This document shows, in pieces, positions 21,897 to 34,000 of a stretch of 64,000 nt of DNA (its first letter is position 1; each line of letters starts with the position of its first letter). Below the pieces are notes generated by a model. That model worked only from the letters and a program-made list of their open reading frames with translations, was not told the origin of the DNA and did no database searches. Source of the stretch: Balanoglossus misakiensis (lineage: Eukaryota; Hemichordata); assembly GCA_040954595.2 (NCBI GenBank), contig CM082594.2, positions 1,240,001-1,304,000 of the forward strand, written 5' to 3'. The translations under genes and the position numbers were made by a program.

Positions 21897-23239
21897 AATA
21901 GTGCTTCAAATCTTGATATTTTTCTTTAATTTGACTTCAACCGTCACCATTCTCCAAGACTGTAAAAGAAGGGAGATGATGATGAACTACTATTAATTTT
22001 TTTTGCCCCTTGTACTGTCTTTACAACTGGTCGTATAAATCTGATATTTGTTTGGCATGCGAATTTTGGAATATGGATGTGTATGATCACAATTATAAGA
22101 TCCTCAAAATAAAAGATCCTATCATTTCATTTGGTTAATTACCAGTTCATAGGTGAATGAAAATATTGTTACTCACTTTGAAACCTGACATGTATATATA
22201 ATAATTCAAAGTATTTATTCGCATATTTTTATATTATTCATGGTGTTATAGATCAATGGAAATTTTTCAAATTAAATTCATGTATATAAAATGTAGCAAT
22301 GTAATGTCATATGTGAAACCCTTAATCTTGATATTGTAATTCATTGTAGAATATGATTATATTGTGTTATTCACTCAACTTGTGCATGTATGTTTAAGAT
22401 TCATGCAAAATTACTTTTTTTATACAAACTGTTCCTTTTTGTGTTGTTCGGAGGTGACAACTCATCAACAATGAAATAAGTTTGGGAAATTTTTGAACAA
22501 AGTCATGAAGTGGAAGTACTATAAATAAGTTTAATATCTGTTTGAGTTGTCCTGCCAGAAGTCAACATTTTTAGCTTATACAAATACTGTTGCAACTACA
22601 GAACAGTTGAAGAATTTCATCATTATATTTATGTTTTAATTACAAGTATATCAATTGTACCTTTTCCTTATATTAAAAGCATATTTTTATTATAATATTT
22701 AATTGAGTTCTTTGTCTACTTTTTTAAACTGACAATTTTTCAGTCATTACCATAACCCTGGAGTGTATTTCACTGTGTCCAGAGATTCTTCTGTAGTAGT
22801 TATAATAAGACATCAAACCAGGTCCGATAATCAATATTACTCAAGCTAAGCTAATTACCAGGTCCAGGTTCAAAAAAGAAATGAGTGAAAAACTTACAAT
22901 TTCAACAGGATCTTCTTGAACCACTGCTAAGTGGTAGTACTCGCACAGGGGGCTGCAAACATGAAAGTTATAAATGGCGGAGTTCCTGCATTTTCCCCCA
23001 ATAAACATTAATTATAATATGCTTGGTGTGAATCTAGCTTGCTGATTGGCTGGAGCCAGGGTTTATATTCTCAACAAGATGACCTGGCCCAACTTGGCCC
23101 TGAACGGAGAATAGCTAATAAACTTTGCATTTGATTGGCTGTGGGATGGTGGACTGCATTTGATTGGCTGTGGGATGGTGGAAATGTCGTCTGCTGCTAT
23201 CAGCTCGTGCAAATTTTGGAAATATCAAGAAGAGCTCAA

Positions 23240-24859
23240 AATGCAGCCAGCCGCCATGTCTGAAAGGCTAGATTCTGACTTTGATTTGAATTTTCGAACG
23301 AATGATTCGAACAACTTGACGAAATATCTGACGAAGAACTCCTACAAGCGGCGACGATACTCGAGAATCTACCGGGACCGTGCATTCCTCCAGCAGTAAA
23401 TCATGCCTACCCGCAGACGCCGAGATTCCCCGAGTTGTCACACGAAAAGGTGGAACAGTTAGCGGCGAAAAAAAAATGAGGAAAATACAAATGCATCGAC
23501 CAAGTGGGGAGTTAAGTTACTGAAAAGTAAGTATTCAATAAAAAAAAATAGTAGTCGTATATTTTATCGTTCACGCCGAAATGGGCGCCGCCATTTTCAT
23601 TGTTTGTAAACAATCGCGTTAGTCGTTTGATCTGTTGACCTTAAAATCACGCAGTTGTTGTTGTATTTACCGTCTCTATTTTAACCGTTGCAGCCTGGTG
23701 TATGGAGCGATCGATTTCCCCAGATTTTGAAATGCTGCCAGTAGAAGACCTGGCAAACTTACTGAGGCAGTTTTATGCCGAGGTGAGAACAAGAGAAGGA
23801 AACGAGTATAGCATCCGGAGCTATTCTGGGATCAGAGCTGCGATACACTGACATATCACCAACGTCCCATTCAACCGAGCTATCAATGTCTTGAGGGATC
23901 GGGAATGTCTGGTGGCCAACAATGTATTTGTCGGGAAAATAAAGTGCCTAAAGCGAGATGGAAAGGACACCATCAATCACAAAACACCAATAAGCGAGGG
24001 CGATATCCAGAAGATGTTTCCTAGCGGTACGCTATCCGACTCTGATCCACTGTCATTATTACGTATGGTATGGTTTTATGTAGAATTTTTCTTTTGTCGA
24101 AGGGGGCGGGAGGGTCTGCGAGATTTACATAAGGGGAGTTTCATTCTTAAGGTTGACGACCAAGGGAGGGAATACATTACATTGGCCTACTTGGAAGCCA
24201 CTAAAAACCACCCCGGGGATTTGAAAGATAATTTTGAAAGTGAGAAGCGGATGTATAAAACGGGTTCTCCCCTCTGCCCAGTTACGGCCATTTTGAAATA
24301 TATCGGTAAACTCCATCCCAACTGTAATGCGTTTTTCCAGCGTCCCATTCCCAATTTCTCCGGCAGTGAAAACACGTGGTATGTAAACAGCCCCCTTGGG
24401 CACAATTCACTAGGGTAAATGATGAAGAAAATATCAAAAGCGGCAGAGTTGAGTGTAATATACACAAACCACTGTGTGCGAGCAACAACCATTAAGTCGC
24501 TGAACGACGCTGGGGTCCCAACGAGAATAATCATGAATCTCAGCGGTCATCGCAACGAAGGAAGCATTCGTAGTTATTGTCGTGACAGTTCGAATGAACA
24601 GAAACGACAGTGTAGTGACATTTTAATGTCATCGATTCACGATAAACCTACCGGTAACGTAACAGCTGATGGGGCCCCAGCTCCGTCTGCTACGTCTTTG
24701 GCGGTTGCTTGCTCACCACAACGGTGTGAGAGAAATATATCCACATGCCAAACTCTCCCCTCAAATTCCATAACACCATCCAATATGTTCAATAACTGCA
24801 ACTTCCAGGGCAATGTATATGTTTATACAAGTACCTATAATTCCTCCAAGCATAATTAA
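23240..24859 (+). pseudogene. Crypton-type (DUF3504) tyrosine recombinase, two exons, inactivated
   Basis: Exon 1 (about 23240-23526) ends with TKWGVKLLK before a GTAAGT donor; exon 2 (23694-24859) begins after CCGTTGCAG with WCMERSISPDFEMLP and ANLLRQFYAEVRTREG. This is the DUF3504 family also found in QRICH1, ZMYM2 and KCTD1, which derive from Cryptons (family knowledge). Recombinase residues: Arg in CRRGREGLRDLHKGSF, His-x-x-Arg in YTNHCVRATTIK, His in LSGHRNEGSI, Tyr in RSYCRD. The reading frame has a TGA at 23849 (where an Arg codon CGA is expected), a TAA at 24416 just before MMKKISKAAEL, and a frame slip in the A-run at 23468-23476. All catalytic residues survive, so the copy is a fairly recent casualty. 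The C-terminal 75 residues after 24660 are unrelated low-complexity Ser/Thr/Asn sequence. Confidence 0.8.
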
Positions 24860-25265
24860 AGATGTACATTTCTAATGTTGATTGGTCGGAAAAGTAATAC
24901 TCCCGTGGTGTTTCTGCTGACTACTTCGCAGACATGATGTAAATATATTCTTGCGCATTTTTTTAATAGTTCCACTTTATTAATGTATTTAAGACTAAGA
25001 GTAACATTATTTAGGTGTTTTTTTAATTCCCATTGAGCGTTTTTAAAATAAATGTTTTCAAAGTTTATGAAATATAGAAATGGGTCAGTGTACTTCATTG
25101 TTTGAGACGAGTGCTAGTGTGCGCGAGATCGGAATGACATGCGTTGAAGGTGTGATGAGGCCCCTGAACCGGCATGACAATCCCCGTACATGATGGCTGT
25201 CCAACTTCGGAACCGGGCGAGATTTTCATTTTATCGACTTATATCAAACGAAATCATATTATAAT
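24860..25265 (+). other. 3' non-coding part of the Crypton-like element
   Basis: No gene. It runs from the recombinase stop to the terminal hairpin, and contains a possible AT-rich 3' UTR. Confidence 0.5.
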
Positions 25266-25451
25266 GAGGTTATAAACGGCTAGCGAGGGTATTTGGTTGC
25301 GGATATAAGACCTCTCAGGTGAAAATTAGCATATTTGGGTGAAATAATCACCTCGCTGCGCTCGGTGATTATTTCCCGCCAAATATGCTAATTTTCACCT
25401 GAGAGGTCTTATATCCGCAACCAAATACCCTCGCTAGCCGTTTATAACCTC
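25266..25451. repeat. 186 bp hairpin at the Crypton-like right end
   Basis: Arms of about 86 bp (GAGGTTATAAACGGCTAGCG on the left, CGCTAGCCGTTTATAACCTC on the right) are nearly perfect reverse complements around a TCGCTGCGCTC loop. It has a counterpart at 61651-61796 with similar tips. Confidence 0.85.
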
Positions 25452-25774
25452 TAATTGATGAACAGTCTTTGTGCTTGTTTATTTTTCTGTGTTACCTCCA
25501 CCTGTCTTAGCAGTTGCTAATCTAGAATACAAGCTATTGTATTTCCCATTAAGCACCAGTTCTCACTTGGTAAGAGAATACCCAGTAGTCGCTGACCGAT
25601 GTTTACTTTATTAACTTAATCCGTGGATGGGGCACACAGATTAAGTCGTTAGCAGGTGATTAATGGGAAATGGATAGCTTTTATTCTGGATTAGCAAATG
25701 ATAAGACAGGTTGGGAAAACGGAGAATGGAACGTACTTCGCCATTTATAACTTTCATGTTTGCAGCCCCCTGTG

Positions 25775-26370
25775 GTACTAGGTGTCGGAAATGGGTAAGC
25801 ACACCCTTCCAGCATGCTACACCCGTCAAGACTGACCCAAAGAGACAGATTTAAGTTGAATTTGACTTAACTAACAAATTACTGTTGCAAGTCAAATCCA
25901 TATTTTGACTTTATCTCTGACTGAGCGCAGCGAGTCTGAGAGACACTCCACGTCTTCCTCTTCACAAGCAGCCCACTTTGTTTACATAAGTTTCAGTAGT
26001 ATCCATAATGGTTCTAAAGTTGGTGGCTCGAGACAATATTTCGGGCAAAACTGGACAGATGCTGAAGTTCGGTATTTGGAATGATTGTCAGGTCACCTGT
26101 TATTATATGAACGTGAGGTTCACAAGTGTAAATCCAATATTTAACATTACTTAAAGGGACAAATTACTCAAATTCTCTTTTGAGCTTATTTGATCAATTG
26201 TGTTTGATATGAAATGTGCCTATTATGCTGTTTGACTTCTTTAACATGCTTAAATACTGGCCAATAAATAACTCCACTATGTTTGAAATTAAACCAGATA
26301 GTACAATAATACATTCCAAATGTCATATGTGATAACATCATGCTTTGGACTTTTTTACTTTATATATTAC
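25775..26370 (+). other. Duplication unit, non-coding
   Basis: Matches 13581-14580 with a deletion of about 420 bp. No coding features. Confidence 0.5.
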
Positions 26371-26381
26371 ATAACATGTTA

Positions 26382-26640
26382 CGGAGGGGGAGAGAGGTGA
26401 GAGAAGGAATGTGAGAAAGGAGAGAAGAAAAGCAAGAGGGCGGAAATGAGAATGTCAGGATGGAAAGGGGATGAGGGGAGGACTTTGACAGAAGGGGAGG
26501 GGAGAGACCGAATAAGTGAAGGTGAGAGAGGAAGTGGTTAGACAGGAAGAAAGGGAAATTAAAGCTCAACCACCACCACCACCACAATCATCATCATCAC
26601 CATCATTGCCATCATCATTCTGGAGGCATCGTGGCCTGTA
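26382..26640 (+). repeat. Purine-rich tract and CCA/TCA microsatellite, copy 2
   Basis: Duplicate of 14608-14840 with small length changes, such as one fewer CCA unit block. Confidence 0.8.
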
Positions 26641-26912
26641 TTGGCCCAAGGGCATCATGGGCCAAAAAAACTGATTCAGTTAAATGTGCATAAACCACAC
26701 TTTTGTACGAACTCCTGTAACCGGTGACGCAAGTCGTGAGTGAATTTGTGGGCGTGTCGCGACCTTTTCTGTGTACGTGATGCAGAGTGATATATTGGTG
26801 ACCCCCAGCCACCCCCACACCCTTTGATAACACACTTCTTAAACTTTCTTTACATAGAATGGATTTCTCAAACCTTCCTTACCAAAGTTCTGATTAAAGA
26901 CATCTATCTTCT

Positions 26913-28342
26913 AGGGTACTACCAACAGCGTTTCACGTGACTGTAGACAAGCAGCAAGTACCTGTACACAGACAAGGGCGTGCGCGCGTCAACAATAATT
27001 AACGAATGTTTTTACCGCCGTGTGTTTTATGCACATAAACACTGAATCAGCTTTAATATTGTCCCATGATGCCCCGTGAGTTGTCAGGGTACCAAACTGA
27101 CAATGCTCGAGAAAAAATGAAGTGTTGACATGCATGTTGTTAAGGGGTATCACAATGCATGTTATAGACGCTGGTTTCTCTTAGCAATAGCGTAGAGGCG
27201 TAAGGATGGGTTGATCTTGTGATTAAGAATTTTGGCAAAGAAACGGAAATTGTGCCATTTAGTTTTGTATTAAACCCTATTCGCGTATTTTATGTTAAAG
27301 CACGAAATACTGCAATAATGAGATACGGTAGTATTTAACACATATCATATATGATATAATATAGCTTTATCAATACCAGTGAATTTTGTGACGTCATTTC
27401 TGTACATTTTTTTTTCTTTTATTTAAAACGCACAATGTTACATCAACAAATCAAAAGAAGAAACGAACTGAAAACTCACATCATAGCTTCAAAATTTATT
27501 ACACTTTCTGGATGGTTGCATGATTCCTAAGGCTTGTATACCTTGAACCTCAATGTCACGCGGGAGGATTGGTGTTAATGTAACGGGGAATTAAACTCTA
27601 TCGATGGGGATAACTCGCTTGGCTAATACTGAGAGGTACCTATATGGAATCGTGCTGACGTCCAGATACATCGACACGAACACTGGGTATTTATGGTAGC
27701 AACTGAGAATATAAGAATTTACTACTCGACCACTTGCGTTCTGAGGACAAGAAGGACACAAATAGTCCGCCATCCAAAAGACCGTTCCAGCATTTTATTT
27801 TTACCCGTCAAAAGACGCGGAGATATATTTTTAGATGAAAGATCCATGCATACTCAGATTGCATAGTACTTGTCTTCCTTGTGTTCCTTAAAATAATGAA
27901 TGTATTGTATTTTCTTTTCTTTTCATCAGGAATGCGATAACTTTCTTAACACTTCAAAAGTTTCTTTACTCTTCAATCACTTCTGTCTCAACTTTTAAGT
28001 TTAACTTTTACTTCCAAATCTCAGGTCACAAACTTTATAGACTGCTAAACAATTGTCTTCCTAGTGTTGTATGCGCCACTTGTGAATTTTTGCGAGTGAG
28101 ATTCACGGGCGTTTGAGCACAATTTATACAAAAGATGTTTATCGCCTTTAGAAAAACGTTCGCGTAGAATCAATGACGTCATGGTAAATTTTAGCTGCAT
28201 GCTCCAATAGGGATGATGGGGAGACTACTTGTTGTAGAGCACCTGAAAATGTACGTATTTCGTCACTTCCTTTTCGCGAAATTTAATTCTTAACGGCATC
28301 TTAGTTTTAAGATTTGTGATTTCTTTTTTCTTCAGTTGTACA
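26913..28342 (+). other. Duplication unit, non-coding
   Basis: Matches 15146-16599. It has several small deletions compared with copy 1, for example near 27698 and 27720. No gene seen. Confidence 0.5.
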
Positions 28343-28925
28343 TTTGCATCACGGGATACTTCTTTGTAGACTATCGAACCTTGGCATCTCAGACACAGTA
28401 CTAACATGGTTTACATCTTACCTTCAATATAGATATCAAACTGTAATCATCGAAAACACTGCAAGTTCACAGTCACCTCTCGTATACGGGGTGCCACTGG
28501 CCCTCTCTTGTTCACCATTTATATAGCCCCACTTTATAGTAAACTGATTCGTCCCCATATCCTACAATTTCATCAGTACGCCGATGATAACCAGCGATAC
28601 CTCGCCTTTTCCCATCAAGATTCAACCTCTGACGTTCCTGTCTTCTAAGGATTGTTGAACTTTAATTCATGCAGGAATTCACACTCAAGACCCCTGTTCA
28701 TACCAATGTGCCAAACAGATACTTACAAACACTCCTTCATTCCGCGAACCATTATTGACTGGAACCACTTTCCTGATAACATTGTAACTAGCACAAACCT
28801 AGAGCATTTTAAAGCTGGTCTTTCAGGAATAACTAGTCATCACGACTAAAATCACCTTGCGCACCTGCAGGATTACTGCTCAATTTCTGAGTTACTCTGC
28901 AGTATTATACAGATACAGATACAGA
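28343..28925 (+). pseudogene. CR1/L2-like LINE 3' fragment, copy 2
   Basis: This copy extends further than its twin at 16600. It has the same RT stretch, then YADDNQRYLAF, then after a frame change the usual LINE C-terminus (CRNSHSRPLFIPM, FIPRTIIDWNHFP, NLEHFKAGLSG), a short 3' UTR and a terminal GATACA microsatellite at 28912-28925. A short tandem repeat as 3' end is normal for this superfamily. It is 5'-truncated, frame-broken and non-functional. Confidence 0.75.
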
Positions 28926-30256
28926 TACACTTCATCATACTGTCAGGTTCAAAAATAACCACGAAACGAATTCTTATGTGAAAGGATGCGTAAGACTACA
29001 ATAAAATCACGCTCAACTTCAACTACACTCTGGGACTTCTCTCTTGTCCCTCGTATGAACTCACATGCCAACTCAAAGGGCCATTTTCATACGCCAGACC
29101 GTCTCCCTTGGGGTCATTAAAACATCACGACTTCATCACCAGACCGTCTCTCTTGCGGTCATCACAAAAACTTCAACAACTCCTCAAAAACCTATTAAAC
29201 GTCACTACACTTCACGGCATCACTTCAACAAAAGAATACACATTTACAATGTCGAAAACAAGGCAAAAACTTGGTGGAAAACAATATCAAATTAAAGCTG
29301 CAAGCAGCGTTGAAGGGGCCCAAGCATAGAGTTAATAACCATTAGACTCCATTCAGGGTTGTACCATTAAAATGCGTAGGCTGTATTTACTCTGGATGTG
29401 GAGATATGGGGAAGTAGGCAACCACCCGAAATGGATGTCTTACAAGTACAAACACAACAACCAAAGGTGAACTTCTACGTTGTAAGTACTTCAGTTACTT
29501 CAAAGGTCAGCTGAGGGTATCCAAAAATTGGGCCAAAAATTAGGATTCCTATTTGGTTCATATTCAAGACAACGGAAAATCCTTGCTGTTTGGGTTTATC
29601 AAATTAGATATGGCCATAATAATGAGTTACGCAAGTAAGTTACAGGTAGCATTTAGCATTTCATGACGCAGAGGGTCCTACCCTACCCCTCCAAACACCT
29701 GGCTATACATGATGTGCATGCTAACATATGGAAAGCAGGTCAATGGACACCTGATGTCACCCAAAAATTTGACAAAAAATGTTCATTCCTGTTTATGTCA
29801 TGTGCAACAAATCCTACATTTGCAGCCCTTTCACTTTGCCTACCATTAGGTATGCACGTAATACATGAATCAAGCAGGTGTCGCAGGTATCCGCCTGTAT
29901 TTGGCATTTCATGATAGTTTCGCTCCGAATACCAAAGCTGCACTTGTACAACGGGCTGAGATATGGCACTGTACGACAGAGGTCATCCAAATCAACTTAT
30001 ACATTTGGGCAAAAACAAACTGACACTTACATTCGTCCCTGAGGAACAAAAACCACATCTATTGCCCTGTTGGCTAGTGTCCAATTAAATGTACAAAATC
30101 AATGACTTAGGCAGGTGCAACAGGTGACCCCACCGTTGGTATATCTTTATGGTCCCATCCGTATATGCCCCCCCCCCCCACGCCAAAGCTGCATGCATCT
30201 GCTGTGGATGCTCACTAAGCAAAAGTAGGTGAAATGTCACATAAGATCGCACATAA

Positions 30257-30995
30257 GGCTGCATTCACAAACACCTATTCAGGGGGGATGCGGGAGAATT
30301 CAATTTTTTTACCGCTAATTTTCACATGCCCCCCCCCCCCCGTACAGAACCCGACAAATTTCAAATCCCCCCTTCCGAACTACCAAAATTTTGAAATCCC
30401 CCCCTCCCCATTTTCTTTCACAGAGCAAAACACATCACCTAGTATCTATCTTGTAAAAAAAGAAAAACAGCGCTCCCATTTTTTAAGTATTTGTATCCTG
30501 TGTTGGGAGACATTGTAAACCGAGAATTGAAGGGGGTGGGTTTGGGAGGGGGTGCACGTAAGAAAATTTTATAAAATACAGAGATCAAAGCTGCATTTTA
30601 ATGAACCCGGCAAAGGCAAATTAACTCAACTACCGGTATGTTGGGGAGGACAAATTTAACCGTCGACGCTCAGAGTTATCATGGGGTTGGGGCAAGTCCC
30701 CTGACCTGGGACACTAGATAAACCAATCAATGATTGAAAGGTGTTGATGAATGGACGGGGTGGGTGTGGGAGGGGGTGTCCGCCTCCCCATTAGAATTTT
30801 TTTTTAAATAAAGGGCGCGAAACTGCATTTTTGTGGACTCAAAATAAATATTTAGTCGTCAAAGTTTTCAAGTCCCCCCCCTTTCAGTCCCTAAATTATT
30901 TCAAATCCCCCCTTTACATACCCTCAATTTGTTTCAAATCCCCCCTTCAATTCTCCTGCCCCCCTCCCCCTCCTGAGGTGTTTGTAAATGCAGCC
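30257..30995. mobile_element. TAA-flanked MITE with C-rich interior
   Basis: Termini GGCTGCATTCACAAACACCT and AGGTGTTTGTAAATGCAGCC are inverted repeats with one mismatch, flanked by TAA on both sides (30254-30256 and 30996-30998). A 3 bp TWA duplication suggests a PIF/Harbinger-type MITE. The 739 bp interior has long C- and G-runs, and no coding. Confidence 0.7.
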
Positions 30996-31087
30996 TAACT
31001 TGATAGGAAAATCGGACTTCATATTGATCCATTTGCAACAAATACCACACTAGCATCCCTTTCATTGACCCCACAATTACGCATGTA

Positions 31088-34000
31088 GTCCAGGAGATAG
31101 GTGCCGTTAATCAGAATTTTTGGTAAGGAAGGTTTGAGAAGTCCATTCTATGTAAAAAATGGTGCTGATTCCAAAAAAGTCAGTCTTATTGACCCCACTC
31201 AAGACAAAATTGCCATTTTGGCCATTTTTAACCCAAAAATGGTCTTTTTTAGAAAACACTAAAAACACACTGTTTTCGTCACATTCTGAGATCTGATGAC
31301 ATATGATATGCTTATTCTATGTAAAATATGGTGAATATTACGAAAAAAGTAGTCCGATTGACCCAAAACAACAGAAAATTGCCTTTTTGACCATTTTTTG
31401 CCCAAAAAACGTCATTTTTAGAAAAAATTTAAAACACACGGTTTCTTCATAATGATTGATCTGTTGATATATGGAAAGTCAATTCTGTGTTAAAAGTGGT
31501 GACTTTAAAAAATAAAGCAGTCTTTTTGACCTCAATCAATACAAAAATGCCATTTTTGGCCACTTTTTGAGGTCAAAAAAGGTCATTTTTACAAAAAAAC
31601 TAAAAATAAATTGTGTTGTTCATATTCAGAGATCATTGGGTATATGAAATGTCCATTCTATGTAAAAAATGGTTCTGATTCCAGAAATAGCAGTCTTATT
31701 GACCCTACTCAAGAAAAAATGCCATTTTTGCCACTTTTTGCCCAAAAACGTCATTTTTAGAAAACACTCAAAATTTATATATTTTCTTCACTTTCGGAGA
31801 TCTGATAATGTATTTTATTCCCACCCTATGTTAAATTTGGTGATTATTCCAAAAAAGGCAGATTTATTGACCCAACCTAATGCAAAAATGCCCTTTTGGA
31901 AAGTTTTTGCCCAAAAAGGCCATTTTTAGAAAAAAAATTAAAAACAAACTTTTCATCATAAAGCTCAGAGATCATGTGATATATGAAATGTTCATCCTAT
32001 GTAAAAATTGGTACTGATTCCAGAAATAGCAGTCTTATTGATCCTACTCAAGAAAAAATGGCATTTTTGCCACTTTTTGCCCCAAAAACGTCATTTTCAG
32101 AAAACACTCAAAATGTATATAATGTATTTTCTTCACTTTCGGAGATCTGATAATGTATTATATGCCCACTATATGTGAAAAATTTCCAAAAAAGCAGTTT
32201 TATTGATGCCACTCAAGATAAAAGTGCCTTTTTGGCAAGTTTTTGCCCAAAAAGTGTCATTTCTAAAAAATACGAAAAATATGCCATTTTCTTCCCATTG
32301 GTGATCTAATGATAAATAAAAGTAGGGACATTTAAAAAAAACCACTCTTGCTGACCCCACAGAGGGAAAAACTACCATTTTGGCCTCTTTGCTCAAAAAG
32401 GTAACTGTTAGAAAAAATAAATACAAACTTATTCCTTCATATTCAGAGCCCTTGTGATGTATGTAAATTCGTTTTTTTTGTGTGTGTTTTTTTTGTGCAA
32501 AAAATATGCTGATACCAGCACAACGGTCTTATTGAGACACCCCGCTCAGTACAAAATTGCCATTTAGCCATCTTTTGGTCAACAATAGGCATTTTCAGAA
32601 AACAAATATAATTGATGTTTTGCCTTTTGTGTTCTGATGTTGTATATGCATATTTAAAACGCCATAACCATATAATATCAATTAAATTGATGATATTGAA
32701 AGACAGAGTTGCCACAATTTGGCACATTTAGCCCAAAACTGAACTCAACAATAAGATGATCCATGTATACGCACTGTCTACTATAAGTCGATTATGCGTG
32801 GTGTGAAATATTTAGGTTCAGATATGCCAGCTCGGGAGAGATTGTTGAAATTTATTCTCTTCAATCTGAATACAAATTCAGAAATTATATTATAATTTAT
32901 ATCATGATACCTCCGTCATACTGATTGGACAGGAGTGCAACCCAATTGAACGATGCTAGAATACTCAATAGAGCACTGCTAAAACTGACCCCTGAACTAG
33001 CACGCAGCAAGGAAAATGTGGGCTTAAACCAAATAAACATAATAAAAACACTTAAATTCCTTGACGTTTTAATTTGGAACTGCTGTAGGGGAATATTTGG
33101 GCAATGTGCAATGCCTTTCTTTTGTCATCTGTATCATGTTTAGAGCTTGGTCCCGGGCGGCGTGTTTACATTCATCGACGCGAGTTTTGTTCAATTCGTA
33201 ACTTCTTTTCCTCTCGACGCTGTTTCATCATCATTATGATTTCAACTTGGGCTAATTTTGCAAAAACTCCAAATACAAACATTTTTTCGGTACAAAATGG
33301 CTAAAAGGATAAATTTTTCTTGAGTAGATCTATTTTTGGCTACAAATAGCCAAAAAGGCAATTTTGACTAGAGTGGGGCCAACCAGACTGCCGTTTTTGG
33401 AATAGTCACCAAATTTTACACAGAATGGACTTTTCATACATGATCAGATCTCTGAATATGAAGAAAACAATTTGTCTTTAGTTTGTTTGTTTGTTTTTAA
33501 TGAACATTTTTGACCAATAAAGTGGCCGAAATTACAAATTTCAATTGAATAGGGTAAGTAAGACTTCCGTTTTTGGAACAGTAACCACGTTTCAATATAG
33601 AATGGGATTTTATTTATAATGAGAAAGTGAAGAAAAGAGAATGCTATTAATATATTCTTAAAAATAAAAAATTGTGCAAAACTTAGCCAAAAAGGCGATT
33701 TCATCATGGTTAAGGTCATTAAGACTGCATTTCTGGAAACAACACCTATTTTACAATAAATGTACTTTTCACACATCATAGAATCTCCAAATAAGAATCA
33801 AACAGTTTGTTTTTAATGATTTTCAAAAAGTGGCTTTTTGGGCAAAAACTTGTCAAAAAAGCACTGTTTTCTTGAGTGGCGCCAGTGAAAATTTTTTTTT
33901 GATTTTTTTCACATAGAGTGGGTATATAATACATCATCATCTCCGAAAGTGAAGGAAATATAAAAGTTTTGGGTGTTTTCTAGAAATGACACTTTTTGGG

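Larger units (their letters stand above)
23014..25451 (+). mobile_element. Crypton-like tyrosine-recombinase DNA element ending in a hairpin
   Basis: A 2.44 kb insertion in the foldback MITE. The empty site in copy 1 (CATTAATTGATGAAC near 13190) gives a 5 bp duplication TAATT (23009-23013 and 25452-25456). It starts ATAATATGC, contains a spliced DUF3504-type recombinase gene, has the complementary CATATTAT at about 25247-25254, and ends in a 186 bp perfect-looking hairpin. Cryptons are DNA transposons moved by a tyrosine recombinase; a long terminal hairpin is not part of the usual description, so the hairpin could be a separate insertion. Confidence 0.65.
22942..25774. mobile_element. Foldback MITE, second copy, interrupted
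   Basis: The left tip lies at 22942-23013 and the rest at 25452-25774, with the Crypton-like element between them. Part of the inner left arm (the block before TTCTCACTTGG) is deleted. The same flanking GTACT sites are present. Confidence 0.8.
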
